Counted from the first letter of the stretch, positions 8,590 through 17,823 are shown. The stretch: 64,000 nucleotides of DNA from CAXBMB01 sp052078155 (GCA_052078155.1 JBQJBP010000001.1:1178001-1242000); one strand, 5' to 3'. The notes: a model not told the origin generated them from the sequence alone. A program made the numbers and translations.

Positions 8590-8994
8590 ATGAAGGCGCG
8601 CGTTAAGTGGATTGAGGACATGAAGTTCCTGGGAGAATCCGCCTCAGGACATGGCATTGTCATCGACGGTGCTGACGACAAGGTAGCCCCCAGCCCCATG
8701 GAACTGCTGTTGCTGGGCGTTGGTGGCTGTTCTTCCATCGACGTGGTCATGATCCTGCAGAAGATGCGGGAAAACGTGGAAGATGTGGTGGCGGATGTCA
8801 CCTCTGAACGGGCGGAAACAGACCCCAAGGTTTTCACAAAAATCAACCTGCACTTTAAGGTGACGGGGACAGGACTGTCCGAAAGCAAAGTGGCACAGGC
8901 CGTCAAACTCTCCGCTGACAAGTACTGTTCTGCGTCAATCATGCTGGGCAAAGCCGCTGAAATCACCCACAGTTTCGAAGTCATTGAACCCTAA
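8590..8994 (+). CDS. OsmC/Ohr family protein
   Basis: A 134-residue protein of the OsmC fold. The two family cysteines are at residues 47 (GGCSSIDV) and 113 (KYCSAS), and MELLLLGVGGC is typical. OsmC and Ohr proteins reduce organic hydroperoxides through this cysteine pair; the sequence is closer to the YhfA branch, for which the substrate is not settled. The length is normal and the ATG is preceded by AAAGGA. It stands alone, with a repeat element downstream. Confidence 0.88.
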   Translation: MKARVKWIEDMKFLGESASGHGIVIDGADDKVAPSPMELLLLGVGGCSSIDVVMILQKMRENVEDVVADVTSERAETDPKVFTKINLHFKVTGTGLSESKVAQAVKLSADKYCSASIMLGKAAEITHSFEVIEP

Positions 8995-9141
8995 GACTGG
9001 CAGTTAGGGGCCCCGTCATCTTTGCAGCGTGACAGAATGTCACCACAAAAAACCTGAACAGGCTGCCATTCATGATGATAGTGGGTGATGCAGAGCTTGG
9101 TTGTGGGTGTCGCTTGCATTCGACCGAAGGGGCCAGGCTTG

Positions 9142-9277
9142 AGAGCATGATCGGTTTGGTTAGAAGCGCTTTGCACTTGGAACTAAACCGTGAATCACCC
9201 TCTATCCTGTTGAAAAGAGACAAATTAGTGCTTCAAGTGGTATCACGCAGTGAGTCCACATAAACCGATTTGACTCT
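9142..9277 (+). repeat. Dispersed intergenic element, complete copy
   Basis: A 136-bp copy from AGAGCATGATCGGTTT to AAACCGATTTGACTCT. It shows the imperfect inverted ends most clearly: the reverse complement of the right end matches the left end at 12 of 16 bases. It lies between the OsmC gene and the TPR/oxygenase gene; I see no gene in this 387-bp gap. Confidence 0.9.
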
Positions 9278-9381
9278 TGGGGCCTTGCTGGCAAATCCAG
9301 TCAGCAACAGCCTTCTGATCACAGGCAAAGAGCCTGAGAGACACGAGACTTTAAGACAGACCAAGGCTTCTGAGTTCGCGC

Positions 9382-10809
9382 ATGTTCACATCCAACAGCT
9401 TCGACATTCCGCAGATGCTCCGTTCGGCCCTGCAGCAACAGCAACAGGGAAACCTGGACGGGGCAGAAAGCCTGCTGAAACAGGTCTTGGCCAGGCAGCC
9501 CAGGCACAGTGACGCCCTGAAACTGCTGGGCATGCTGCGCTTTCAGCAGGACAATCCAAAGGAAGCTGAACGGCTGTTGTTGAAAGCGATCAAGGTCAAG
9601 CCGGATGGCGCCAGCTATCTGCATGACCTGGGTGTCATTCGCCAGTCTCTGGGCAAAAAAGACGCGGCCATCAAAGCCTTTCAGAAGGCGGCGGCTCTGC
9701 GCCCCAACGAGGCCGCCCGCCAGGAGGCTCTGGCGGTGGCCCTGCTGACCAACAAGCAGATCGATCTGGGCATCAGCCACCTGAACAAGGCCCTGGAACT
9801 GGAGCCACAGCGGGTTTCTGCTCTGGTCCGCCTGGCTGACATCCACCAGCAGGAAGGTCGACAGGAAGAGGCTCTGAGCCTCTATGAGCAGGCTCTGGAG
9901 CTGGCTCCGGACTATGCCCCCGCCCATAACAACCGGGGCTCTGCCCTGCAGGGATTGGGACGTCCGCTTGAGGCCGCCCAAGCCCACCAAAAGGCCCTGG
10001 ACCTGAACGATCAGGTACCCAACTACTGGCTGAACCTGGGGGTGGCTGAGATGGCTGCCAAGAACCCTCAGGCCGCCCTTAAAGCCTTTGACCACTGTCT
10101 CGTCTTAGACCCCATGGACCGGCGCGGCCTGGCTTACCGCCTGATCGCCACAGGGGAACTGGGCTTACAGGACAAAGAGGCCGTGGCCCGGGAGCTTCAG
10201 GACTGGATCAATCCTCAGCATCTGGAAACACCAAAGGGATACAGTGATCTGGCAGACCTGAACCGGCATCTGGCCAAAGATCTGCTCAGCCACCGGTCTT
10301 TGACCTGGGAGCCTTTGGGGACCGCCACCACCGGCGGCTCGGACATCCTCAACCTGATGCAGTACCCCACCAAATCCATCCGGGCCTTTCACGGTGCCCT
10401 GATTCAGGCCCTGACCCGATACATCGAGACCCTGTCACGGCAACAGGGGCACCCGCTGCTGGACCGCCTGCCTCAGGACTGGGAACTGGATATCTGGTCA
10501 ACTGTCTTTAAGTCCCAGGGCTATCAGCACGCCCATGTGCATCCCACCGGCTGGCTGAGTGGTGTTTACTACGTCCAGTTGCCCGATGCCGAAGCCCAGA
10601 AGGAAGAAACGGCAGGCTGGATCGAATTCGGCCGTCCTGAGGATACCTTTGATGTCTCCTTCGACCCGGTTGTCCGGCTCTGCGAAACCCAGGAAGGGGT
10701 GGCGTTCTTTTTCCCCTCCCACCTCTATCACCGCACCATTCCCTTCGATGGCACACGCGAACGGATAGCCATCGCCTTTGATGTGCGGCCAACCTCCTGG
10801 CGGGACTGA
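9382..10809 (+). CDS. TPR protein with C-terminal 2-oxoglutarate/Fe(II) oxygenase-like domain
   Basis: A 475-residue protein. Residues about 5-230 are tandem tetratricopeptide repeats (for example LGRPLEAAQAHQKALDLND). The C-terminal part (about 280-475) matches the putative 2OG-Fe(II) oxygenase family seen in many marine bacteria and phages: HAHVHPTGWLSGVYYV near residue 383, FFPSHLYHRTIPF near 443 and an Arg-rich RERIAIAFDV near 460. These give His, His and Arg positions expected for iron and 2-oxoglutarate binding. The TPR part may hold the protein substrate, making a protein or peptide hydroxylase plausible but unproven. Convergent with the pxpC-like gene. Confidence 0.85.
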   Translation: MFTSNSFDIPQMLRSALQQQQQGNLDGAESLLKQVLARQPRHSDALKLLGMLRFQQDNPKEAERLLLKAIKVKPDGASYLHDLGVIRQSLGKKDAAIKAFQKAAALRPNEAARQEALAVALLTNKQIDLGISHLNKALELEPQRVSALVRLADIHQQEGRQEEALSLYEQALELAPDYAPAHNNRGSALQGLGRPLEAAQAHQKALDLNDQVPNYWLNLGVAEMAAKNPQAALKAFDHCLVLDPMDRRGLAYRLIATGELGLQDKEAVARELQDWINPQHLETPKGYSDLADLNRHLAKDLLSHRSLTWEPLGTATTGGSDILNLMQYPTKSIRAFHGALIQALTRYIETLSRQQGHPLLDRLPQDWELDIWSTVFKSQGYQHAHVHPTGWLSGVYYVQLPDAEAQKEETAGWIEFGRPEDTFDVSFDPVVRLCETQEGVAFFFPSHLYHRTIPFDGTRERIAIAFDVRPTSWRD

Positions 10810-10812
10810 GCC

Positions 10813-10848
10813 AAAAAAAGAAGGAGGAACGAAAAACATCGTTCCTCC
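10813..10848 (-). terminator. Rho-independent terminator for the pxp/ABC operon
   Basis: On the minus strand a perfect 10-bp stem (GGAGGAACGA with TCGTTCCTCC) is followed by a T-rich tract opposite the A-run at 10813-10819. It lies just beyond the pxpC-like stop and ends the long minus-strand operon. It may also slow plus-strand transcripts of the TPR/oxygenase gene. Confidence 0.75.
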
Positions 10849-10874
10849 CCAACCAGACAGAAAGTGCGCCCTGA

Positions 10875-11852
10875 CTAACCGGTCAGATGGCTGCGCAGCT
10901 TATCCAGCAACAGCTGACGCTCGTGGCGGGCCGCCAAAGCCCCCTCCATGTCCACTTCGACAAAGCGCGTGGGGGTGTGGGGCTGCAGCTGACCGATCAG
11001 ATCCATGTCTGCAGAGATAACAGCCCCCAGCATGAAGTACCCACCGCCGGAAACGGCATCCCGGTGCAGGATGATGGGTTCAGTCCCGCCAGGCACCTGA
11101 ATGGAGCCGTAAGGATAGCAACCGTCCACGATGTTTGAGGGGTCGGACCCGGCCCCAAAGGGTGGCTCCCGGTCAACAAAATCCAGCGCCTGGCCGCCCC
11201 GGAATCGGTAGCCGATGCGATCGGCTTCAGGCGCGACTTTCCAGGTATCGTTGAAAAATGCCTTGCCGGACTCTTCGGTGATACGGTGCCAGTAGATGCC
11301 GGGCAGAACCCTCAATTCAGCAGGCTGACCGGGCCCGCGACGCAGCTCTGCCGGCACTTCAAGCCCCACCTTTGCACGACCCGACGCCTTACCCAGAGGC
11401 AGTTCGTCACCTGCGGCCAATGCCCGGCCTTCATGGCCGCCCAAGGCGCCCAGGGCATAGGTGGAGCGGCTGCCCAGCACCAGCGGGACGTCGATCCCGC
11501 CGGAAACGGCGATGTAAGCCCGTGCGCCGGCAGTCAGAAATTCAAAGGACAGCACCTGTCCGGCTTTGACCGCAAAGGAAGTCCAGGTCTGTTGCTGCTG
11601 CCCATCAACCTTTGGCACCAGCTCTGCGCCGGTCACTGCAACAACCGCATCCCGGCTGAAGCTGAGCTCCGGCCCCAGGAAGACGGCCTCCAGCACAGCC
11701 GCCCCTTCATCATTGCCGACCAGAAGGTTCGCGGCCCTGAGAGCAAAACGATCCATGCCGCCGGAAAGGGGAATGCCCAGGTGATAGTAACCGGGGCGGC
11801 CCAGGTCCTGTACCGTGGTGGCCAGCCCGGGAGCTGTAACGTTAATTCCCAT
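10875..11852 (-). CDS. pxpC: Biotin-dependent carboxyltransferase, 5-oxoprolinase subunit C family
   Basis: A 325-residue AHS2/KipA family protein. Diagnostic stretches are TTVQDLGRPGYYHLGIPLSGGMDRFALR near the N-terminus and PIILHRDAVSGGGYFMLGAV near the C-terminus. PxpC pairs with PxpB; together they match the carboxyltransferase part of urea carboxylase. The start at 11852 overlaps the end of the pxpB-like gene by 11 bp, which fits translational coupling; an earlier ATG at 11888 would lie deep in that gene. It is the last gene of the operon. The family assignment is firm; the natural substrate here is open because a biotin carboxylase and carrier are encoded in the same operon. Confidence 0.92.
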   Translation of the reverse strand: MGINVTAPGLATTVQDLGRPGYYHLGIPLSGGMDRFALRAANLLVGNDEGAAVLEAVFLGPELSFSRDAVVAVTGAELVPKVDGQQQQTWTSFAVKAGQVLSFEFLTAGARAYIAVSGGIDVPLVLGSRSTYALGALGGHEGRALAAGDELPLGKASGRAKVGLEVPAELRRGPGQPAELRVLPGIYWHRITEESGKAFFNDTWKVAPEADRIGYRFRGGQALDFVDREPPFGAGSDPSNIVDGCYPYGSIQVPGGTEPIILHRDAVSGGGYFMLGAVISADMDLIGQLQPHTPTRFVEVDMEGALAARHERQLLLDKLRSHLTG

Positions 11853-12717
11853 AGAGCCGATCCTCCAGTTGCTTGTTGTAAGCCCCAATGTCCTGATTGA
11901 AGTCAGCCAGAGAAAAGGTCACGGGCTTGATCAGCGGTTCAAAGGTACCGGCCTCCACTTCGGCCAGGATCCGGTCATAGGCTTCCCGGTCCACGGGCTT
12001 AAACTTCACGATGTCGCCCGGATTGAAGAAGACCATGAAATCCTTTAGGTAGCTGATTTCCTGCTGGGGGTCGTAAATGGGCATGGGAGTTACGCCGAAC
12101 ATCTGATAGCCCCCGGCACCCCGCACCGAATAGATGCAGGAAAAACAGCCGCCATAGCCCACCGTCTGTTTCGGGGTATCGGTACGCGGCCGCAGGTACT
12201 TGGGCACTTCAATCTGCCGTTCCCGCTCCACCATCTGATACATGAACGGCAGCCCGGCTACGAAGCCCACCATGGAAACGAACCAGGGGGAGTTTGAGTG
12301 GGCTTCGATGAAGTCAGCCACACTGTCATAGCCGTTGATGCGGGCGGCATAATCCAGGTCGGTGCCGTTGGGATCCTGATGGCGCTCGCGAAACCGCATC
12401 AGGGTCTCATGGGTCCAGGGATCCTGGTAGTAGACCGGCACTTCAATGATCCGGGTTTCCAGCACGCTTTCTGCCTGTTCCGCCCCTGCTTCAATGGCTT
12501 TCAGTTCGGCCAGCAGGTCATTGGGCGCAATGACGTCGGGATCAAACTTGATCTGGAAGGAGGCATTGGCCGGGCAGATCTCGGTCACCCCCTTGATTTT
12601 CTTGTCTCTGACCGCCGTGGTCATGGACAGGCTTTTGAAAAAAGCCTCCAGCGACATCTCCTCATCGGTTTCGACGAAGATGTGCTCGTCCCCTCCAAAG
12701 GCGTAGCGGGTCTTCAT
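11842..12717 (-). CDS. pxpB: 5-oxoprolinase subunit B family (AHS1/KipI-like)
   Basis: A 291-residue protein of the AHS1 family. The core motif is seen in FVAGLPFMYQM and PKQTVGYGGCFSCIYSVRGAGGYQMFG, ending with VKFKPVDREAYD. It is longer than the usual 220-240 residues because of extra sequence at both ends, including an N-terminal region with EICPANASFQIKFDPD. It forms a complex with PxpC. GGGGAG precedes the ATG. It lies 12 bp after the biotin carboxylase gene and overlaps pxpC. In Escherichia coli and Bacillus subtilis PxpABC opens 5-oxoproline with ATP; the larger form seen here, linked to biotin genes, may act on a different amide. Confidence 0.9.
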   Translation of the reverse strand: MKTRYAFGGDEHIFVETDEEMSLEAFFKSLSMTTAVRDKKIKGVTEICPANASFQIKFDPDVIAPNDLLAELKAIEAGAEQAESVLETRIIEVPVYYQDPWTHETLMRFRERHQDPNGTDLDYAARINGYDSVADFIEAHSNSPWFVSMVGFVAGLPFMYQMVERERQIEVPKYLRPRTDTPKQTVGYGGCFSCIYSVRGAGGYQMFGVTPMPIYDPQQEISYLKDFMVFFNPGDIVKFKPVDREAYDRILAEVEAGTFEPLIKPVTFSLADFNQDIGAYNKQLEDRLYGN

Positions 12718-12729
12718 CTCTGCTCCCCT

Positions 12730-14100
12730 CTATTCATGGGTTAAGGTTGCGGCGTTGTCGTCCAGCCAACGTTCCAGCCACTGGGTATCAAAGGCAGCGG
12801 CGCGGACGTCTTTGTCCCGGCACAGCGCCTCAAAAAGCGGTTTGGTGGTCTTCAGGCCGCCAATTTCCAGTTCCTTCAACGCCCGCTGCAGGCGCTCGAT
12901 GGCGGCATTTCTGTCTTCATCCCAGATCAGCAGTTTGCCGAGCAGGGAATCGTAAAAGGGCGGGATCTGGTAGCCGGGATAAAGAATGCCGTCGAACCGC
13001 ACCCCTGGTCCGCCCGGCAGCCGCAGATCCCCCACAACGCCGGGAAAAGGCATAAAGCCCTGGGTCGGGTCTTCGGCATTGAGCCGCACCTCCAGCGCGT
13101 GCCCTTTGATGGCAATGTCCTCCTGCGTCATGCGCAGTGGTTCACCGCCAGCAATCAGGATCATTTCGCGCACCAGATCCAGCCCCGTGATCAGTTCACT
13201 GACCGGATGCTCCACCTGGATTCTGGTATTCATTTCAATGAAGTAGAATTCCTGACTGTCATCGTCGTAGAGGAACTCGACGGTTCCGGCACCGCGATAG
13301 TTCACGGCCAGCGCCAGAGAGACAGCCGCCGCACAAAGGCGCGCGCGCACCGGCTCCGGCAAGGCCCGGGCCGGGGCTTCCTCCCAGACCTTCTGCCGAC
13401 GGCGCTGCAACGAGCATTCCCGTTCATAACAGTGAACCACCCGCTCCCCATCGCCCAGCAACTGCACTTCAACGTGGCGCGCTTTGGTGATGACCTTTTC
13501 CAGGTAGAGGCCGCCATCACCGAAGGCCGCCTGGGCTTCGGCACTGGCTTGCGGGGCCTGACGATCAAACTCTTCCATTGAGGAGACGATACGGATGCCC
13601 CGCCCGCCCCCTCCGGCGGCTGCCTTGATCATGACCGGGAACCCGATCTCTTCCACCAGCTTGCGGGCTGCCGTCAGATCCTCCAGACGCCCCGCGCTGC
13701 CTGGCACGGTGGGCACCCCGGCCTTGGCCGCCACCTGCCGGGCGGACACCTTGTCCCCCATCAGTCGGATGACATCGCCACTGGGGCCGACAAAGGTCAA
13801 TCCGGCCGCTGTGACCTGATCGGCAAACTCCGCGTTCTCAGCAAAAAAGCCATAGCCGGGATGGATGGCGTCGGCTCCGGTTTGCGCCGCAGCCGCCAGA
13901 ATAGCCTCGCTGTTGAGGTAGGATTTCGCCGCCTGGGGCGGTCCGATGTTGACCGCTTCATCAGCCAGTTTGACAGCCAGGGATTCAGCATCAGCATCGC
14001 TGTAGACCTGAACGGTTGCGATGCCCAGCTCCTGCGCGGCCCGGATGATGCGAACCGAAATCTCCCCCCGGTTGGCGATCAGTAGTTTTTTAATGGTCAT
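12730..14100 (-). CDS. Biotin carboxylase (AccC-like)
   Basis: A 456-residue ATP-grasp enzyme that carboxylates biotin with bicarbonate and ATP. Visible motifs: HPGYGFFAENA at residues 80-90, the glycine-rich ATP loop AAGGGGRGI at 161-169, ECSLQRRRQK at 228-237 and EMNTRIQVEHP at 289-299. The length is normal for a stand-alone subunit. Because it sits between a small biotin carrier and a PxpBC-type carboxyltransferase, it is likely dedicated to this operon and not the housekeeping acetyl-CoA carboxylase subunit. I therefore leave the symbol blank. Confidence 0.93.
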   Translation of the reverse strand: MTIKKLLIANRGEISVRIIRAAQELGIATVQVYSDADAESLAVKLADEAVNIGPPQAAKSYLNSEAILAAAAQTGADAIHPGYGFFAENAEFADQVTAAGLTFVGPSGDVIRLMGDKVSARQVAAKAGVPTVPGSAGRLEDLTAARKLVEEIGFPVMIKAAAGGGGRGIRIVSSMEEFDRQAPQASAEAQAAFGDGGLYLEKVITKARHVEVQLLGDGERVVHCYERECSLQRRRQKVWEEAPARALPEPVRARLCAAAVSLALAVNYRGAGTVEFLYDDDSQEFYFIEMNTRIQVEHPVSELITGLDLVREMILIAGGEPLRMTQEDIAIKGHALEVRLNAEDPTQGFMPFPGVVGDLRLPGGPGVRFDGILYPGYQIPPFYDSLLGKLLIWDEDRNAAIERLQRALKELEIGGLKTTKPLFEALCRDKDVRAAAFDTQWLERWLDDNAATLTHE

Positions 14101-14128
14101 AACAACCCGCCTGCCCCTTCAATCCGGC

Positions 14129-14371
14129 TCAATCTGCCACTTCCAGCAGCGGCTGGCCTGCCGACACGGCAGCTTCGTTTTCCACTAGGAATCTGGCGAT
14201 GGTGCCACTGCAGGTCGCTTTGATTTCATGGAAGGATTTCATCACCTCCACCAATCCGATCACCTCCCCTTCTGCCACGCTGTCTCCTTCAGCTTTGTAA
14301 GGCGGTTCGGTCGGGGCCGACTGGCGATAGAAGGTGCCCGGCAAGGGGGAAAGAACTTCGTTGTTCGACAT
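14129..14371 (-). CDS. Small biotin carboxyl carrier protein
   Basis: An 80-residue protein that is almost only a biotinyl/lipoyl domain: SPLPGTFYR, then AEGDSVAEGEVIGLVEVMKSFHEI, ending VSAGQPLLEVAD. The biotinylated lysine is expected in EVMKSF. The usual M-K-M is M-K-S here, as often in carriers outside acetyl-CoA carboxylase, though BirA recognition is not proven. It lacks the Pro/Ala-rich N-terminus of housekeeping AccB. The gaps to pxpA (58 bp) and to the carboxylase (28 bp) fit one operon. It should shuttle carboxybiotin to the PxpBC-like pair. Confidence 0.9.
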   Translation of the reverse strand: MSNNEVLSPLPGTFYRQSAPTEPPYKAEGDSVAEGEVIGLVEVMKSFHEIKATCSGTIARFLVENEAAVSAGQPLLEVAD

Positions 14372-14429
14372 GATTTTTCCTCTTTTTGATTCTGATTTGC
14401 AGCGATGATCCGGCAGCGCCCGGTCAGGT

Positions 14430-15152
14430 TCAGGTTTCTTTGTCCAGGGCCGTGCGCACGGCCTGTGCAACCGCCACCGCATTGGGGGTATCTGAGTGTA
14501 CACAAATTGTTTGCACGGACACCGCGACATCTGAGCCCTCCACAGACGCCACCTTTCCCTCTTTGACCGCCCGAACACAGCGGGCGGCCACATCGGCCAC
14601 ATCCACTTCCGGATGTTCACGGGAAATGATCAGGTCGCCATTGGCGGCATAATCCAGATCGGCAAAGAATTCAGAGCGGAACTCCAGCCCCCGGGCGCCA
14701 TAGACCGTTTCATGCAACGTGCCTGTCATGCCGAAGATGGGCACACGGAAGTACTCCCCCACATCGGCGACAGCCTGGGCGATATGTTCCTGCTTGGCCG
14801 CCATACCGTAGAGAGCCCCGTGGGGTTTCAGGTGGCTAAGCTCCATGCCGGCCACTTCCAGAAAGCCCCGCAATGCCCCCACCTGATAGATGATGATGTT
14901 GGCCATTTCCTCCCGGTTGATTTTCATCTCCCGGCGGCCGAAACCGGCCAGGTCAGGCAGAGAAAAGTGAGCCCCGACCTTTACGCCGTGCGCCTTGGCC
15001 AGTTCCACGGTCTTGCGCATGTGATTGGGGTCGGATCCGTGAAAGCCACAGGCCACATTGGCTTCAGAGATGAAGGGCATCATGCCTTCGTCATCGCCCA
15101 TCTTGTAGAGGCTGAAGCTCTCGCCCATGTCACAGTTGATACTTACAGTCAT
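14430..15152 (-). CDS. pxpA: 5-oxoprolinase subunit A (LamB/YcsF family)
   Basis: A 240-residue LamB/YcsF protein with CDMGESFSLYKMGDDEGMM at the start, ANVACGFHGSDPNHM near residue 35, GAHFSLPDLAGFGRREM near 60 and SHLKPHGALYGM near 105. This TIM-barrel hydrolase opens the ring after activation by PxpBC in known 5-oxoprolinases. The length is close to that of the family. It begins the metabolic part of the operon, 46 bp after the permease gene. Its presence argues that the substrate is an amide or lactam that is activated and then hydrolysed. Confidence 0.93.
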   Translation of the reverse strand: MTVSINCDMGESFSLYKMGDDEGMMPFISEANVACGFHGSDPNHMRKTVELAKAHGVKVGAHFSLPDLAGFGRREMKINREEMANIIIYQVGALRGFLEVAGMELSHLKPHGALYGMAAKQEHIAQAVADVGEYFRVPIFGMTGTLHETVYGARGLEFRSEFFADLDYAANGDLIISREHPEVDVADVAARCVRAVKEGKVASVEGSDVAVSVQTICVHSDTPNAVAVAQAVRTALDKET

Positions 15153-15198
15153 TCGGCTTTACTCCCGCCCCTGGCTTGTCATTTTCATGTTTCAGTCC

Positions 15199-16251
15199 TC
15201 AGTCACGCAGGTTGGCCATGATCCGCAGTCGGGCCTGGTCAGCCACCACAGCAATGATCAGCAAGGCACCGATGACGACGGTCTGCAGGTAAGATTCGAT
15301 CCGGGCCAGGTTCATGCCGTTTTGAACCAGGCCGATGAACAGAGCGCCCAGCACCACATTTTCCAGACGCCCGACACCGCCCCGCAGACTGACCCCGGCA
15401 ATCACACAGGCCGCGATGGATTCCAAAGGCATGGCTGAGCCAATGTTGGCTTCGCCCGTATCCAGTCGCGCCGTCAGCAGCATGCCGGAAACAGCCGCCA
15501 CACCGCCGCACAGCAGGTAGGCCAGAAAGAGGGTCAGCTTGGTGTTGATGCCGGAAAGGTTGGCCGCTTTGAGGTTGCCGCCCACCGCATAGAAGTAACG
15601 GCCCAGGGTGGTTCTGGTGACCAACAGGTAGAGCCCGGCAATCAGCAGGATCGAGACAAACACCGGGGTCGGAATGCCCAGCAAGTTGCCGAAACCAAAG
15701 AGGTCTCCAAACTCCACCGGCATGCCATAGACCGGCGTGCCTCCGGTCATGTAAAGCGCAATGCCGAAGCCCACAGAGGCCATGCCCAACGTCATCATAA
15801 AAGGCGAAACATTGAGCAAGGCCACGCCGGCACCGTTGATGGCACCGATCAGTGCCCCGGCGGCTACCCCGGCAAAGATACCGAGAGTGATGGCCAGCCA
15901 CACCGCATCAGGCATGGCAGTCAGCGCTGCAGCCATGGCCGTTGCCCCAACCACCGAGGTCAGCGCCACGATGGTCCCAACGGAAAGGTCGAAACCGCCG
16001 GTCAGCAGGGCAAACATCTGTCCCACGGCCACCAAAGTCAGATAAGACGACTGGCGCACCACATTCATCAGGTTGCGGCCTGTCAGAAAGTTATCGGACA
16101 GCGACGTGAAGACCACCAGCGCCACCAGCAGCAAGAAGGGCAACACCCCCAGCCTTACGAAGATCAGTTGCAGGTAATGAAGCGCGTTACGCCGGGGGGC
16201 AGCCTCAGCCCGGTCCAACTGCAGGTTTTCTGTTGAGTTACTGTCAGACAT
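15199..16251 (-). CDS. ABC transporter permease, RbsC-like
   Basis: A 350-residue inner-membrane permease of the branched BPD_transp_2 family, with about 8-10 hydrophobic helices and the signature-like stretch AVSGMLLTARLDTGEANIGSAMPLESIAACVIAGVSLRGG (residues about 255-295), which is usual in ribose/sugar-type permeases. A hydrophilic N-terminal tail of about 28 residues precedes the first helix. Its ATG overlaps the ATPase stop by one base (TAATG), so the two are coupled. Works with the ATPase and the TorT-like binding protein. Confidence 0.92.
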   Translation of the reverse strand: MSDSNSTENLQLDRAEAAPRRNALHYLQLIFVRLGVLPFLLLVALVVFTSLSDNFLTGRNLMNVVRQSSYLTLVAVGQMFALLTGGFDLSVGTIVALTSVVGATAMAAALTAMPDAVWLAITLGIFAGVAAGALIGAINGAGVALLNVSPFMMTLGMASVGFGIALYMTGGTPVYGMPVEFGDLFGFGNLLGIPTPVFVSILLIAGLYLLVTRTTLGRYFYAVGGNLKAANLSGINTKLTLFLAYLLCGGVAAVSGMLLTARLDTGEANIGSAMPLESIAACVIAGVSLRGGVGRLENVVLGALFIGLVQNGMNLARIESYLQTVVIGALLIIAVVADQARLRIMANLRD

Positions 16252-17801
16252 TACGCGGCCTCTTGATCAAAAAAGTGCTTCAAAATGGTTTCCTGAGTGA
16301 TCTCATCACCGGTCAGTTCCACCTGCAGCTTGCCCCGGTGCATGACATAAGCCCGGTGAGTCAGATGCAGGATTTCCGGCAGGTCTGAAGACACCAGGAC
16401 AACCGCAGCCCCGGCCCGGCAGAGGTCGGCAATGAACTTGTAGATCTCCACCCGCGTCCCCACGTCGACCCCGACGGTCGGTTCATCAAAAACGTAGAGT
16501 TTCACGTCACGGGAGAGGCACTTGGCCAGCAACACCTTCTGCTGATTGCCGCCGGAAAAATGATCCACCTCCCGCTCCACCCGCAGCGGGTGCAACTGCA
16601 GCTGTTCCGCCAGGTGCTGGGCTTTGCGGGCTTCATGGCCCAGATTGAGGAAACCACCCCGTTGAAAGCTCGGGGTATCCAGCGACGCCAGCGTGATGTT
16701 CTCCCGGCAGGAACGCACCATGACCAGACCTTCGGCCCTGCGGTCCGGCGGGTTGTAGAAGAACCCCCGGTTGAGCATGTCGCGGGTGGATTTCCCGGTG
16801 ACCTCCTCGCCATCAAAGACAACGGAGCCTCCGGCCACGTCTTCCAGACCAAAACAAGCGCGCAGCAGCTTTGACTTCCCGGCGCCAACCAACCCGGCCA
16901 GACCGATGATTTCACCGCGCCGCGCCTCAATCGTCACGCCATCCACCCGCCCGTCCGCGGTGGAGAGATTGTCGATGCTGAGCATCACCTCACCCGGCGT
17001 TGAGGAAATGTCAGGAAAAATCTGATCGATGACCCGGCCCGTCATCAGGCGCACCAGATCATCTTCCGTACTGGTCTGTGCCGGGACTGTTTTGATGAAC
17101 CGGCCATCGCGCAGCACGGTGATACGGTCACCGATGCGTTTGATTTCGGCCATGCGGTGGGTGATGTAGATGACGGCTACGCCCTGGGCCTTAACCTTCT
17201 CCACCAGTTCAAAGAGACGATCCGTCTCGCGCTCCGTCAGGGAGGCGGTGGGTTCATCCAGGATCAATACGGAAAGTTCAGAGCGAAAGGCCTTTGCGAT
17301 CTCCACCATCTGCTGTTCCGCACGGGAAAGATAAGCAACCTTCTGGCTGGCTTTCAGGGGAAAGCCCAGTTCCTGAAGAATGCGTTCAGCCTCGCTGTGC
17401 AGCGCCCGGCGGTTCAGCAGACCGTAGCGGGTCTGCTCAGCCCCCAAAAAAAGGTTCTGTTCGACCGTGAACTGCTCAACCAGGGAAAACTCCTGAAAGA
17501 CCGCGCTGATACCCATGGCACGGGCGTGATGCACGGAATCCAGCTCAACTGGTTTGTCTTTGAAAAGGATCTGCCCAGCGGTTGGCTGATAGACGCCGGC
17601 GATCATGGAAATCATGGTGGATTTACCCGCCCCGTTCTCGCCGAACAGAACATGGACTTCCCCGGCTTTGACGTCGAAAGAGACATCATCCAGAGCCAGG
17701 ACCCCGGGAAACCTCTTTTGGATTCCCCGCAGTTGAAGAAGGGGTGCATCCGCCGCCTGAGCAGCGGATGCCTCCTCCCGGTCTTGCCGATGCAACACCA
17801 T
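16251..17801 (-). CDS. ABC transporter ATPase with two nucleotide-binding domains, RbsA-like
   Basis: A 516-residue double ATPase of the sugar type. Domain 1 has Walker A GENGAGKST at 54-62, Walker B LSVLILDEPTASLTERE and a weak signature YLSRAEQQ. Domain 2 has the degenerate Walker A LVGAGKSK, signature FSGGNQQK and FDEPTVGVDVGTR. The start is placed at the ATG at 17801, 22 bp after the binding-protein stop, because an earlier in-frame ATG would put unrelated sequence over the end of that gene. RbsA-type ATPases usually serve sugars, but members of this class also carry purines and autoinducers, so substrate is not settled by this protein. Confidence 0.93.
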   Translation of the reverse strand: MVLHRQDREEASAAQAADAPLLQLRGIQKRFPGVLALDDVSFDVKAGEVHVLFGENGAGKSTMISMIAGVYQPTAGQILFKDKPVELDSVHHARAMGISAVFQEFSLVEQFTVEQNLFLGAEQTRYGLLNRRALHSEAERILQELGFPLKASQKVAYLSRAEQQMVEIAKAFRSELSVLILDEPTASLTERETDRLFELVEKVKAQGVAVIYITHRMAEIKRIGDRITVLRDGRFIKTVPAQTSTEDDLVRLMTGRVIDQIFPDISSTPGEVMLSIDNLSTADGRVDGVTIEARRGEIIGLAGLVGAGKSKLLRACFGLEDVAGGSVVFDGEEVTGKSTRDMLNRGFFYNPPDRRAEGLVMVRSCRENITLASLDTPSFQRGGFLNLGHEARKAQHLAEQLQLHPLRVEREVDHFSGGNQQKVLLAKCLSRDVKLYVFDEPTVGVDVGTRVEIYKFIADLCRAGAAVVLVSSDLPEILHLTHRAYVMHRGKLQVELTGDEITQETILKHFFDQEAA

Positions 17802-17823
17802 CAACCTTACTCCAACCCGATGC

